A stretch of DNA of 64,000 nt, taken from Catellatospora citrea. GTDB taxonomy: Bacteria > Actinomycetota > Actinomycetes > Mycobacteriales > Micromonosporaceae. Shown here piece after piece: positions 18,698 through 27,923 of the stretch (within the stretch, counting starts at the first letter, position 1; each line of letters opens with the position of its first letter). The notes beneath the pieces are model-generated. The model saw nothing but the letters and a program-made list of their open reading frames with translations. It did not search any database and was not told the DNA's origin. The DNA lies in NCBI RefSeq assembly GCF_003610235.1, contig NZ_RAPR01000001.1, forward strand, positions 8,246,001 to 8,310,000. The letters are read 5' to 3'. Position numbers and translations under genes: made by a program.

Positions 18698-21175
18698 TCA
18701 TCCGTCGAACGCCGCCGCGATGTTCGGCGAGGGCGGGGGATTCGGCCCGGTGCTGGGACTGGGCGGTGGGGGGTTGGGCGGGGCGCTGGGCTTGGCCTTG
18801 CTGCCGTTACTGATCTCGATCACCACGACGCCGTTCTTGATGGTCCGGCCCGACGGGCTGGTCCCGGCCGCGGTGCCCTTCGGGCAGTCGGAGTCGACCT
18901 GCTTGGGCGCGACCTCGGGTTGGAAGCCCTTGCCGTTGAGGATCGACCGGGCCTGCGGCAGCGTCTTGCACTTCACCGCGGGGATGGTGACCTGCGAACC
19001 GGTGATCAGGCGGGTGTTGCTGGGCCGGGAGAACTGGATCGACTGCTTGCCCTTCATGGCGTCACGCAGCGCGTACTGCACCGCGGGATTGATGACCCGG
19101 TGCGACATCTGATGGTTGACCTGCGCCCAGTCGGGGTCGGTCTGGAAACCGGAGATGGCCAACTGCTTGGTCGTGATGGTGAGGGTCACCGACTTGGAAT
19201 TGTCGGTGGTGCCGGTCTTGCCGGCGATGTGCTTGCCGATGATCTCGCGGGAGTCGCGCGCGGTCGCACCCTGGCACTTGCCGTACAGCGACTGGTCGCC
19301 GACGGGGCAGCGGGCCGCGTCGATCGCCGCGCGGGCGACGTCGACGGCGATGTTCTGCTTGCAGCGCGGGTCGCCGACGTTCAGCTGCTCACCCTTGTTG
19401 GTCGTGATCGACTCGACGGGGATCGGTTCGCAGTAGAGCCCGTCGGCGGCCAGCGTGGCGAAGGCGTTGGCGATCTGCAGCGGGGTGTGGTCGGAGGCGC
19501 CGAGGGTGAACGGTCCCCAGCCGTCGGCGGCCTGGGTGGAGTAGTAGAAGTCGTCGAGGGTCGCCCGCGGGTTGTCGTAGAAGGTCAGGCCCATCCGCTT
19601 GGCGGTGTCGATGACCCGGGACCCGCCGGTCATCTCGAACAGCGGCACGAAGAACGTGTTGATGGAGCTGCCGAAGCCGTTCCACATGTTCTGCGCGCCG
19701 AAGTTGCGCCCGCCGGAGTTGGTCGGGCACCAGTAGCCGCCGCAGTTCGGCGAGCCGGTGATCCTGGTACGGGAGACGTAGGGCGCGCGGGTGTTGATGA
19801 TCGTCGACAGCGGGTAGCCCTTCTCCAGGGCGGCCACCAGCGTGAAGATCTTCATGACGGAGCCGGGCTGGTAACCGCCGATGTCGGGACCGCCGGTCAG
19901 CAGCGGGTTGGTGGTGTTCGGGTAGCTGCCCCGCACGCCGCGGCGGGCCAGCGCCGGGTTGGACGCCTTGCCGTTCTGCGGCTTCTGCTTGCTGTCGATC
20001 CGGAAGTTGCGGTTGGCCGCCAGCCCGCGCACCTTGCCGCTGCCCGGTTCCACGGCGGCCAGCAGCACCGCGTCGGACGGGTACTTCCACTTGCCGCCGG
20101 GCAGGTCGGGGTTCTTGTTGACCGCGCGGTCGATGCCGCGGTCCATCGCGGTCTGCGCGGTGACGTCCAGCGAGGTGACGATCCGGAACCCGCCCGACTT
20201 CAGCGAGCGCTCACGGTCGTACGGGGTGACCCCGAACACCGGCTGCTGGTTCCACCAGCGCTGGAAGAAGTCGCAGAAGAAGCCCCATTTGATGTTGGTG
20301 GACTGGACGCAGCCGTTCGGCGTGAACTTGCCGGTGACCTTCAGCGGCTCGTGCTGGGCCACGGCCCCCTGCTGCGCGGTGAGCGCGCCGGTCTCCACCA
20401 TCTCGCCGAGCACGTAGTTGCGCCGGTCCACGGCCAGCGCCTGGCCCTTGAGGCTGATCACGTCGAAGCCGCCCGGGAACTTGACCAGCGCGGCCAGGAA
20501 CGCGGCCTCCGCCGCGGTCAGCGTCTTGGGCTCCTTGCCGAAGTAGACCTGCGCCGCGGCGAAGATGCCGTATGCCCGGTTGCCGAAGTATGCCGTGTTC
20601 AGGTAGCCCTCGAGGATGTCGTCCTTGCTCATGCGCTGCTCGATGGCCATCGCGTAGCGCATCTCGCGGACCTTGCGCTTGGCCGTGTCCTCGGTCGCGT
20701 CGACGACCTCCTGCGCGGTGTCGGCCGAGTACGAGATGGACAGTCGGACGAACTGCATGGTCAGCGTGGAGGCGCCCTGCTCGACGTCGCCGGCCTTCTT
20801 GTTGGCGATGTAGGCGCGGGCGATGCCCTTGATGTCGACGCCGTTGTGCTCGTAGAACTTCTGGTCCTCGGCGGCGAGCACCGCCTGGCGGACGATCATG
20901 GGGACGTCGGCCAGCGGCAGGTCGCGCCGGTTTTCGTCGTACATGGTGGCCAGCAGGGTCTTGCCGTCGGCCGCGTAGAGGTAGCTCAGCTGCGGCGAGC
21001 GTTTGACGATCAGTTCGTCGGGCAGCTTGCCGAAGGCGTCGCCGCCGACGATCGCGGCCATGCCGGACAGGGCCACCGCGGGGAAGACCGCCGCGGCGAC
21101 CACCACACCGGCCAGCAGCCCGCAGATCAGCATGGACGCGAGGTTGACCAGTGGGTTGCGGTAGCGCGAGCTCAT
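18698..21175 (-). CDS. Class A penicillin-binding protein with PASTA domain
   Basis: An 825-residue bifunctional peptidoglycan synthase. One TM helix near residues 15-38 anchors it. The glycosyltransferase (GT51) domain has EDQKFYEHNGVD with the catalytic Glu and QGASTLTMQ. The transpeptidase domain has PGSVMK (SxxK, acylation Ser), SSIN (SxN) and KTGTT (KTG). A single PASTA repeat (VTIPAVKCKTLPQARSILNG) and a Pro-rich tail end it. ATG 21175 (MSSRYRNP) lies just before the membrane helix with AAGGCGG upstream; earlier in-frame starts exist. The Cys-rich insert near CVQSTNIKWGFFCDFF suggests disulfides outside the cell. Confidence 0.95.
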   Translation of the reverse strand: MSSRYRNPLVNLASMLICGLLAGVVVAAAVFPAVALSGMAAIVGGDAFGKLPDELIVKRSPQLSYLYAADGKTLLATMYDENRRDLPLADVPMIVRQAVLAAEDQKFYEHNGVDIKGIARAYIANKKAGDVEQGASTLTMQFVRLSISYSADTAQEVVDATEDTAKRKVREMRYAMAIEQRMSKDDILEGYLNTAYFGNRAYGIFAAAQVYFGKEPKTLTAAEAAFLAALVKFPGGFDVISLKGQALAVDRRNYVLGEMVETGALTAQQGAVAQHEPLKVTGKFTPNGCVQSTNIKWGFFCDFFQRWWNQQPVFGVTPYDRERSLKSGGFRIVTSLDVTAQTAMDRGIDRAVNKNPDLPGGKWKYPSDAVLLAAVEPGSGKVRGLAANRNFRIDSKQKPQNGKASNPALARRGVRGSYPNTTNPLLTGGPDIGGYQPGSVMKIFTLVAALEKGYPLSTIINTRAPYVSRTRITGSPNCGGYWCPTNSGGRNFGAQNMWNGFGSSINTFFVPLFEMTGGSRVIDTAKRMGLTFYDNPRATLDDFYYSTQAADGWGPFTLGASDHTPLQIANAFATLAADGLYCEPIPVESITTNKGEQLNVGDPRCKQNIAVDVARAAIDAARCPVGDQSLYGKCQGATARDSREIIGKHIAGKTGTTDNSKSVTLTITTKQLAISGFQTDPDWAQVNHQMSHRVINPAVQYALRDAMKGKQSIQFSRPSNTRLITGSQVTIPAVKCKTLPQARSILNGKGFQPEVAPKQVDSDCPKGTAAGTSPSGRTIKNGVVVIEISNGSKAKPSAPPNPPPPSPSTGPNPPPSPNIAAAFDG

Positions 21176-21508
21176 GGGGTCACCGCCTTGGTCAGGTGCG
21201 TTGGCTCGAGCCCCCGCAAAGCGCATCAGATCAGGCGATCAGCGGGCATTGCGCCCGTGCGGTGTCGGGACTCACACCACCCGCGATCACTTTGAGGATG
21301 CGTCGCGCATGCAAGCCGCACAAGGGCTTTCGGCGGGTCGTCGCCGAACGGCCGCCGGCAGGCCGATCGGCCACTTGGCACGGCATAACGCTTCGGCATG
21401 GGCCCGCTCCCGTGAGTTGTGCGGAGCAGCCCGGCGCAGGCATGATCTGCACTGCGGTGGGGAAACCGTGTTCATTGCCGACCGGCGGCACGAGACGTTG
21501 GGGAATTC
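21176..21508. other. Intergenic region, divergent promoters
   Basis: This 333-base gap separates the PBP (minus) from the REC-PP2C operon (plus). No convincing ORF, tRNA or strong hairpin was seen. It must hold the promoters of both directions; I could not pick out confident -35/-10 pairs. Confidence 0.5.
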
Positions 21509-22705
21509 ATGTTCACCGCTGCATCCGTGCCGATCCAGCCGCGGGGACCGGCCCGGCTGACCCGGTTGCGCGTGCTGCTCATCGAGGACGACGAGGGCGA
21601 CGCGTTCCTGGTCGAGGAGCTGCTGCGCGAGCAGGACGCGGCGATCCAGCTCACCGTCGCGCGCAGCCTGCGCGACGCGCGGGCGCTGCTGGGCGAGGTC
21701 GACTGCATCCTGCTGGACCTCGGGCTGCCCGATGCGCAGGGTATCGACGGCCTGCGCCGCGTGCTCGCCGACGCGCCCGGCACCGCGGTGTGCGTGCTCA
21801 CCGGCCAGCAGGACACCCACATCGGCATCACCGCGGTCGCCGAAGGCGCACAGGACTACCTGGTCAAGGGCCAGGTCGACGGCGCGCTGCTGGAGCGCGC
21901 GGTGCAGTACGCCGTCGAGCGCAAGTACGCCGAGGAGAACGCGCGCCGGCTGCGCGAGGTCGAGCTGCGCCAGGCCGAGTCCGCCCGGCTGGAGCGCGGC
22001 CTGCTGCCCCAACCGCTGATGACCACGGACCAGCTCGCCGTGCACACCTTCTACCGGCCGGGCCGTTACGAGGGGGTGCTCGGCGGGGACTTCTTCGACG
22101 TGGTGCAGACCAGCCCGGAGACCGTGCACGTGATGATCGGCGACGTGAGCGGCCACGACGTCGACGGCGCCGCGCTGGGCGTCGAACTGCGGGTGGCCTG
22201 GCGGGCGCTGACCCTGGCCGGGGTCGCCCCCGAGCAGACGCTGACCGCGATGGAGCAGGTGCTCAGCAGCGAGCGCAGCCACCCGAGCACGTTCGCGACG
22301 ATGGCGGTGGTGCGCATCGACCTGGCCGCCGGGCGGGCGTCGTGCTGGCTGGCCGGGCACCCGCCGCCGCTGCTGCTGTCCGGCACCCGGGCCGCGCCGC
22401 TCGACGTGCCGTACGGGCTGCTGCTCGGCGTGGGCGACGCGCCCCGCGAGCGGGCCGACGCCGACCTGCCCGCCGACTGGTCACTGCTGCTCTACACCGA
22501 CGGCCTGGTCGAGGGCCGGCTGGGCGACAGCCCGGACCGGTTGGGCGACGAGGGACTGGTCGGCCTGTGCGGCACCCGGCTGGCCCGCGGTGACACCATG
22601 GAACGTCTGCCTGCGAGCCTGGTCGAGTCGGCGGAGACGCTCAACGGTGGCCCGATGGCCGACGACATCGCGATCGTCCTGCTGAGTAAGGAACCAACTC
22701 CGTGA
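21509..22705 (+). CDS. Response regulator with PP2C (SpoIIE/RsbU-type) phosphatase domain
   Basis: A 398-residue cytosolic signalling protein. The receiver domain spans residues ~15-135 (LIEDDEGD acidic pair; phospho-acceptor Asp in CILLDLGLPD; Lys in YLVKG). A helical linker precedes a PP2C-type Ser/Thr phosphatase (~residues 170-395; GGDFFDV, GDVSGHDVDGAAL, DDIAIV metal-binding Asps). Such fusions dephosphorylate anti-sigma antagonists. No anti-sigma or antagonist gene is adjacent. The stop overlaps the kinase start (GTGA), so the three signalling genes form an operon. Confidence 0.93.
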   Translation: MFTAASVPIQPRGPARLTRLRVLLIEDDEGDAFLVEELLREQDAAIQLTVARSLRDARALLGEVDCILLDLGLPDAQGIDGLRRVLADAPGTAVCVLTGQQDTHIGITAVAEGAQDYLVKGQVDGALLERAVQYAVERKYAEENARRLREVELRQAESARLERGLLPQPLMTTDQLAVHTFYRPGRYEGVLGGDFFDVVQTSPETVHVMIGDVSGHDVDGAALGVELRVAWRALTLAGVAPEQTLTAMEQVLSSERSHPSTFATMAVVRIDLAAGRASCWLAGHPPPLLLSGTRAAPLDVPYGLLLGVGDAPRERADADLPADWSLLLYTDGLVEGRLGDSPDRLGDEGLVGLCGTRLARGDTMERLPASLVESAETLNGGPMADDIAIVLLSKEPTP

Positions 22706-24321
22706 TCAAGCGCGTGCAGTTCACCCACCCGCGGACCTGGTCCCTGCGCGCCCGGGTGACGGCGCTGGCCAGCGCCACCGCCGCGCTGCTGGCCGTGCTC
22801 GCCGTCAGCGCCGCGCTGCTGGCCACCGCCAACCTGGACCAGCTCGACGTGGTGCTCAACAAGACCGGCGTGCTGCGCCTGTCGGGCGAACAGCTCGGCA
22901 TGGCCCTGGTCGACCAGGAGACCGGCGTACGCGGATACGCGCTCAGCGGCGACGCCGCCGACCTCGGCCCCTACCGCACCGGGCGCGAGGCCGAGGAGCG
23001 GCTCTACGAGACGATGATCCCGCTGCTGGCGGACGAGCCGGAGATCCGGGCGCAGCTGGAGCGGGCCCGCGCCGCGGCCACCACGTGGCGCACCACGGTC
23101 GCGGAGCCCGCCGTCACGGCGACCCGCGACCAGGGCCCTGACGCCGGCCAGCAGCTGCTCAACGAGGTCGGCGGGCGGGAGCGGTTCGACCAGGCACGGG
23201 CGCAGGTCGCGACGCTGCAGCAGGAGATCGTGACGCTGCGCAACGTCGCGGTCGCCAACGTCCAGTCGGGCAGCGAGAACCTGGTCGTGCTGCTCGTCGT
23301 GGCGGGCCTGGTAGTGCTGATCATGGGTACGAGCCTCGTCGTGCTGATCAACCGGATGGTGAGCCGACCCGTGACGGACCTCGCCGAGCAGGTGCGACAC
23401 GTCGCCGACGGCGCGTACGACACGGAGATCGTCGCCACGGGTTCGCCGGAGCTCGAACGGCTGGGCCGTGACGTGGACGCGATGCGCCGCCAGATCGCCG
23501 CCGACCTGAGTGAGGTCCGCGAGGCCAGGCAGGCCGTCGAGGCGATCAACCAGCAGCTGCAGCTGCAGGCGTCCGAGCTGACCCGGTCGAACCGGGACCT
23601 GGAGCAGTTCGCCTACGTCGCCTCGCACGACCTGCAGGAACCGCTGCGCAAGGTGGCCAGCTTCTGCCAGCTGCTGCAGCGCCGCTACGCCGGGCAGCTC
23701 GACGAGCGCGCCGACCAGTACATCCTGTTCGCGGTCGACGGCGCGCAGCGGATGCAGCGGCTCATCAACGACCTGCTGGCCTTCTCCCGGATCGGCCGCA
23801 ACACCAGCGGCTTCCAGCAGGTGTCGCTCGACGCCGTGATGCGCGACGTCGCCGAGCAGCTCAACATCGAGGACAAGTACGGCGCCGACGCCGTCACCTG
23901 GCACGACCTGCCGACGGTGGCGGGCGAGCAGGCACTGCTGGAGACGCTGCTGGCGAACCTGGTCGGCAACTCCCTCAAGTTCCGCCGGACCGACGTGCCG
24001 GTGCGCATCCGGGTCGACGCGGTGCGCACGGACGACGCCTGGGACATCACGGTCAGTGACAACGGCATCGGGATCGAGGCCGAGTTCGCCGAGAAGATCT
24101 TCATCATCTTCCAGCGCCTGCACGCCAAGGACGCCTACCCGGGCACCGGCATGGGACTGGCCATCGCCAAGAAGATCGTGGAGTATCACGACGGCCGCAT
24201 CTGGGTGGACTCCTCCCGGACCGACGGTGCGGCCATCACCTTCTCGCTGCCGATCAGCGAGAACTCCGGCGCGGCGACCCTGCCCGCCGTGCCGACGCAG
24301 CACAGGGAGCTGACCGCATGA
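22702..24321 (+). CDS. CHASE3-HAMP sensor histidine kinase
   Basis: A 539-residue membrane sensor kinase. TM1 is at residues ~20-45. An extracytoplasmic CHASE3 domain follows ([17 protein letters not shown]). TM2 lies near 195-218, then HAMP ([16 protein letters not shown]), a coiled coil, HisKA with the phospho-His in [13 protein letters not shown], and the ATPase domain ([23 protein letters not shown]). Kinases of this Cph1-like subgroup usually pair with Rcp1-type regulators, as here. Both ends overlap the neighbouring genes by four bases. Confidence 0.95.
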   Translation: MIKRVQFTHPRTWSLRARVTALASATAALLAVLAVSAALLATANLDQLDVVLNKTGVLRLSGEQLGMALVDQETGVRGYALSGDAADLGPYRTGREAEERLYETMIPLLADEPEIRAQLERARAAATTWRTTVAEPAVTATRDQGPDAGQQLLNEVGGRERFDQARAQVATLQQEIVTLRNVAVANVQSGSENLVVLLVVAGLVVLIMGTSLVVLINRMVSRPVTDLAEQVRHVADGAYDTEIVATGSPELERLGRDVDAMRRQIAADLSEVREARQAVEAINQQLQLQASELTRSNRDLEQFAYVASHDLQEPLRKVASFCQLLQRRYAGQLDERADQYILFAVDGAQRMQRLINDLLAFSRIGRNTSGFQQVSLDAVMRDVAEQLNIEDKYGADAVTWHDLPTVAGEQALLETLLANLVGNSLKFRRTDVPVRIRVDAVRTDDAWDITVSDNGIGIEAEFAEKIFIIFQRLHAKDAYPGTGMGLAIAKKIVEYHDGRIWVDSSRTDGAAITFSLPISENSGAATLPAVPTQHRELTA

Positions 24322-24770
24322 CCATCGACGACAAGGGTGGGCGTCCCATCGAGGTGCTGCTGGTCGAGGACGACCCGGGCGACGTGCTCATGACGCGCGA
24401 GGCGTTCGAGGAGTACAAGATGCGCAACACCCTGCGCGTCGTCAGCGACGGCGTGGAGGCGCTGGCCTACCTGCGCAAGGAGGGCGAGTTCGCCGAGGCC
24501 AACACCCCCGACCTGATCCTGCTGGACCTCAACCTGCCGCGCCGCGACGGCCGCGAGGTGCTCCGCGAGATCAAGAACGATCCCGACCTGTGCCGCATCC
24601 CGGTCGTGGTGCTGACCACCTCGCAGGCCGAGGAGGACGTGCTGCGCAGCTACCAGCTGCACGCCAACGCGTACGTCGCGAAGCCCGTCGACTTCGAGCG
24701 GTTCATCTCCGTGGTCAAGCAGATCGACGACTTCTTCGTCAGCGTGGTGCGCCTGCCCACCCGCCGCTGA
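24318..24770 (+). CDS. Rcp1-like single-domain response regulator
   Basis: A 150-residue stand-alone receiver. Visible are the acidic pair in LVEDDPGD, the phospho-acceptor Asp in [13 protein letters not shown], the Thr/Ser switch in VVLTTS and the Lys in AKPVD. It has no output domain, so it probably relays phosphate from the CHASE3 kinase or acts by protein contact. ATG overlaps the kinase stop (ATGA). It closes the 21.5-24.8 kb operon. Confidence 0.95.
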   Translation: MTIDDKGGRPIEVLLVEDDPGDVLMTREAFEEYKMRNTLRVVSDGVEALAYLRKEGEFAEANTPDLILLDLNLPRRDGREVLREIKNDPDLCRIPVVVLTTSQAEEDVLRSYQLHANAYVAKPVDFERFISVVKQIDDFFVSVVRLPTRR

Positions 24771-24832
24771 CCGGATGCGCAGCCGTGCTCCGTTATGGAC
24801 AGACGGCTGTCGGCGGGCTCGTGCTCATGGGT

Positions 24833-24838
24833 TAGGGT
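24833..24838 (+). promoter_or_regulatory. Putative -10 box TAGGGT, leaderless start
   Basis: TAGGGT ends 7 bases before GTG 24846. Actinobacterial leaderless genes commonly have TAnnnT at this distance, with the transcript starting at the first base of the start codon. No Shine-Dalgarno is present. Confidence 0.55.
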
Positions 24839-24845
24839 CGCGCCC

Positions 24846-26225
24846 GTGGCGAACTGCGTGCAGTGCTCGAACGAGGCCGTCGTCGACGAGCGGTGCCTGG
24901 CGCACCACATCGAGAACTGCCCGACCGACGAGAACGACCGGCCCGTGCTCGCCGAGCTGGACCTCAGCGGCCTGCGACTCGACGAGGTCCAGCTCACCAA
25001 CTTGGTGATCACCGGTGATCTGAAGTGTGCCGGCACGGTCTTTCGCGGCACGCTGCGGATCCGGGAGGTCACGGTCGGCGGGCTCGCCGACTTCAACAAC
25101 GCGCAGATGCAGGCATACGTCTCGATCTCGGGCCTGGCCGTCGGCGGCGCGCTGCGCATGCGCGACGCCCTGCTGGAGCGCGACGTCTACCTCTCCAGGG
25201 TGGCCAGCGAAGGCGTGACGACGCTGGCCCGCGCCACCTTCGCCGGGTCCGTCGAGATCGACGGCCTGCAGGCGCACAGCCTGGACCTGCGCCGAGCCAC
25301 CTTCCAGCATCGCGCCCTGCTGCAACTCGGCGCCGTGCCCCGGGTCTACCTGCAGCGGTCGGGCTTCCAGCGCGGCGTCCGCCTCACCTGCGCCGGACCG
25401 ACCCGGCTCGACCTGGTCGAAGTCGACCTCGGCGGGCCGTCCGCGATCGCCGCCGCCGCCTCGACCGTCGAAGCCTGGCGGATGCAGGACCGGCCCGTCC
25501 TCGGGCGCACCCTCGGCACCGACCTCAGCCAGGTCCGGCTGTCCTACGTGGACCTGTCCGAGTGCTCCTTCACCGGCGCCCACCACCTGGACAAGCTGAC
25601 CGTCGACGACTGGCACAGCTGGCGCACCTCACCGCGCGGCCTGTGGGTCACCCACCGCGTCACCCTCGCCGACGAGCACCGCGTACGCGGCCACGCCCGG
25701 TGGGCGCTGCCCGGCGCCGACGGCCGCGAAGCGCCCTCGGTCGACAGCGTGCAGACCGACTACCACTCGCTGCGCAGCATGATGCAGGACCGCAAGGACC
25801 AGCGAGCCGCCTCCGACTTCTACTACGGCGAGATGGAGATGCGCCGCATCGGCCTGCGCCGCAGCGTGCGCGCCGACCTGCGCGCCCGGGACTGGCGGGC
25901 GGCGTTCAGCACCCTCGGCGAGTGGCTGCTGCTGTGCCTGTACTGGCTGCTGTCCGGCTACGGCCAGCGGGCCTGGCGGGCCTTCGTGACCCTCGGGCTG
26001 GTCGTCGCCGCCGCGAGCGCGGCGCTGGCCCGCTGGGGCTTCCAGACCCCCACCGGGTACGGCGACTCGCTGCGCTACACCCTGCGCGCCGCCTCCACCC
26101 TGCTGCGCGGCTCGGACGTGGCGCTGACGCCGACGGGCGACTGGATCGAACTCGTGCTGCGCCTGATCGCACCACTGCTGCTGGCGCTGGGCCTGCTCGC
26201 CATCCGCGAACGGGTGCGGCGCTGA
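24846..26225 (+). CDS. Pentapeptide-repeat-like membrane protein with C-terminal channel-like region
   Basis: A 459-residue protein. The N terminus has a Cys/His cluster (CVQCSN ... CLAHH ... C), which may bind metal. Residues ~30-270 form degenerate pentapeptide-like coils (LDLSGLRLDEVQL, repeated A/L-x-F blocks). A basic linker leads to TM segments near residues 360-400 and 430-452, with TGYGDSLRYTLRAAS between them that resembles a small ion-channel pore loop. GTG 24846 is chosen because of the leaderless -10 and the Cys cluster. Function is unknown; the layout suggests a solid beta-helical sensor on a membrane channel. Confidence 0.75.
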   Translation: MANCVQCSNEAVVDERCLAHHIENCPTDENDRPVLAELDLSGLRLDEVQLTNLVITGDLKCAGTVFRGTLRIREVTVGGLADFNNAQMQAYVSISGLAVGGALRMRDALLERDVYLSRVASEGVTTLARATFAGSVEIDGLQAHSLDLRRATFQHRALLQLGAVPRVYLQRSGFQRGVRLTCAGPTRLDLVEVDLGGPSAIAAAASTVEAWRMQDRPVLGRTLGTDLSQVRLSYVDLSECSFTGAHHLDKLTVDDWHSWRTSPRGLWVTHRVTLADEHRVRGHARWALPGADGREAPSVDSVQTDYHSLRSMMQDRKDQRAASDFYYGEMEMRRIGLRRSVRADLRARDWRAAFSTLGEWLLLCLYWLLSGYGQRAWRAFVTLGLVVAAASAALARWGFQTPTGYGDSLRYTLRAASTLLRGSDVALTPTGDWIELVLRLIAPLLLALGLLAIRERVRR

Positions 26226-26259
26226 CGGCGGCCCGCACCATCGATTGCCTTACATCTAT

Positions 26260-26285
26260 CTATCCTCATCGGATAGCCTCGGATA
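26260..26285 (+). promoter_or_regulatory. Inverted and direct repeat before the M4 protease
   Basis: CTATCC (26260-26265) and GGATAG (26271-26276) form an inverted repeat. TCGGATA occurs at 26269-26275 and again at 26279-26285, one helical turn apart. This is a likely operator in the 114-base gap before the protease gene. Confidence 0.5.
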
Positions 26286-26339
26286 TACAAGGTTGTCAGT
26301 GCCTCGCCGGCACTGCCATGCCTTCCGGGGAGGAATTCC

Positions 26340-27923
26340 ATGAGACGTACCCTCACCACGGCCCTGGTCGCCACGGCGGCGGTCGCCGCGGCGTGCACGA
26401 GTCCGGCCGTCGCGGCCGGTGACCCGGTCCGCGCCGTCGACTCCGCCACGGCCGCGCTGGCCGCTCTCGGCGCACGGCCGGACGGCTCCTCCACCACCGG
26501 CGAGTCGTACACCGTCTCGCGCACCGTCACTGAGCTGGACGGGCGCACCCACCTCCGCCTGCGGCGCACCGTGCACGGGCTGCCGGTGCGCGGCGGCGAC
26601 GTCGTCGTGCACCTCGACCGGGCCCACCGCGCCACGGGCATCGACGGCCCCGCCGCCGTCGCACCGGCTGTGATCACGCCGCAGGTGAGCGTCGTCGCCG
26701 CGGCGTCATCGGCCAGGTCCGCGTTCCGCGGCACCGTCGCCACCGTGGACGCCCCGGCGCTGGTCGTCGACGCGACCGAAGGCGGCCGCCTGGCCTGGGA
26801 GACCGTGGTGCGCGGCTGGGCACCCGACGGGCAGACGCCGTCGCGGCTGCACGTGCTGGCCGACGCCGCGACCGGTGCCGTCTACGCCACCGAGGACGAG
26901 GTCAGGACAGTGCTGGGCACCGGTCGGACGATCTACGCCGGGCCGGTGCGCATCGACACCACGCCGTCGGTCACGGCGTACCAGATGATCGACCCGTCCC
27001 ACGGCGGCAACCGCACCTGCGACATGCGCAACGCCACCTCCGGGCCGTGTCTGCTGTTCGTCGACGCCGACAACCTGTGGGGCAACTACAGCACCACCGA
27101 CCGGGCGAGCGCGGCCGCCGACGCCCATTTCGCCTCGGCCAAGACCTACGACTACTTCAAGTTCATCCACAACCGCTCCGGGCGCACCGGCGCCGGAACG
27201 GGCATCACGTCACGGGTGCACTACGGCAACAACTACGTCAACGCCTTCTACGACGGCGCGCAGCTCACCTTCGGCGACGGCATCGGCAACATCAGGCCGC
27301 TGACCTCGATCGACATCCTCGCCCACGAGCTCGGCCACGGGTACACCGACGCCCTGGTCAGCCTCGTCTACAGCGGCGAGTCCGGCGGCATCGACGAGGC
27401 GAGCAGCGACATCTGGGGCGCCATGGTCGAGTTCTACGCGGCCGCGCCCGGCGACCCCGGCGACTACCTGATCGGCGAAGAAGCCGACGTCCTCGGCGCC
27501 GGGGAGCCGTTCGGCAACCTGTTCGACCCGTCGCTGGACGGCTCGTCGCACAGCTGCTGGTCGCTGTCGACGCCCGGGGCCGAACCGCACGTGTCGGCCG
27601 GTGTCGGCAAGCACTTCTTCTTCAACCTCGCCGAGGGCACCGGCGCGACGGCGTACGGCTACAGCCCGCTCTGCGGCGACGTCGCCGGCGTCGTCGGGAT
27701 CGGCCGGGCCAAGGCCGAGAAGATCTGGTACCGGGCGCTGAACGTGTACGCCCTGCCCAGCACGAAGTACGTGAACACGGCCAGCCCGGGCACCACCATG
27801 CGCGCGTACACCCTGGCGGCCGCGGCCGACCTCTACGGCAGCTGCTCGATCGAGCACAAGACGGTCCAGGCGGCCTGGACCGCGGTCAACGTCGCCGGGA
27901 TCACCGTCTGCGGCGGTCCCTGA
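26340..27923 (+). CDS. Secreted M4 (thermolysin-like) metalloprotease
   Basis: A 527-residue secreted zinc protease. A Sec signal peptide (residues 1-25, ending AVAA) is followed by an FTP/PepSY-type propeptide to about 190. The catalytic part has HELGH (two Zn His and the Glu), EASSDIWG (third Zn ligand Glu) and PHVSAGVGKHFFFNLAEG with the transition-state His. GGGGAGG stands 7 bases before ATG 26340. The stop abuts that of the convergent gene. It probably degrades extracellular protein. Confidence 0.95.
   Translation: MRRTLTTALVATAAVAAACTSPAVAAGDPVRAVDSATAALAALGARPDGSSTTGESYTVSRTVTELDGRTHLRLRRTVHGLPVRGGDVVVHLDRAHRATGIDGPAAVAPAVITPQVSVVAAASSARSAFRGTVATVDAPALVVDATEGGRLAWETVVRGWAPDGQTPSRLHVLADAATGAVYATEDEVRTVLGTGRTIYAGPVRIDTTPSVTAYQMIDPSHGGNRTCDMRNATSGPCLLFVDADNLWGNYSTTDRASAAADAHFASAKTYDYFKFIHNRSGRTGAGTGITSRVHYGNNYVNAFYDGAQLTFGDGIGNIRPLTSIDILAHELGHGYTDALVSLVYSGESGGIDEASSDIWGAMVEFYAAAPGDPGDYLIGEEADVLGAGEPFGNLFDPSLDGSSHSCWSLSTPGAEPHVSAGVGKHFFFNLAEGTGATAYGYSPLCGDVAGVVGIGRAKAEKIWYRALNVYALPSTKYVNTASPGTTMRAYTLAAAADLYGSCSIEHKTVQAAWTAVNVAGITVCGGP

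Noticed and set aside
24831..24840. gttagggtcg as a half iron box
   Set aside because: Only one half resembles the consensus, and its position fits a -10 element of a leaderless gene better.
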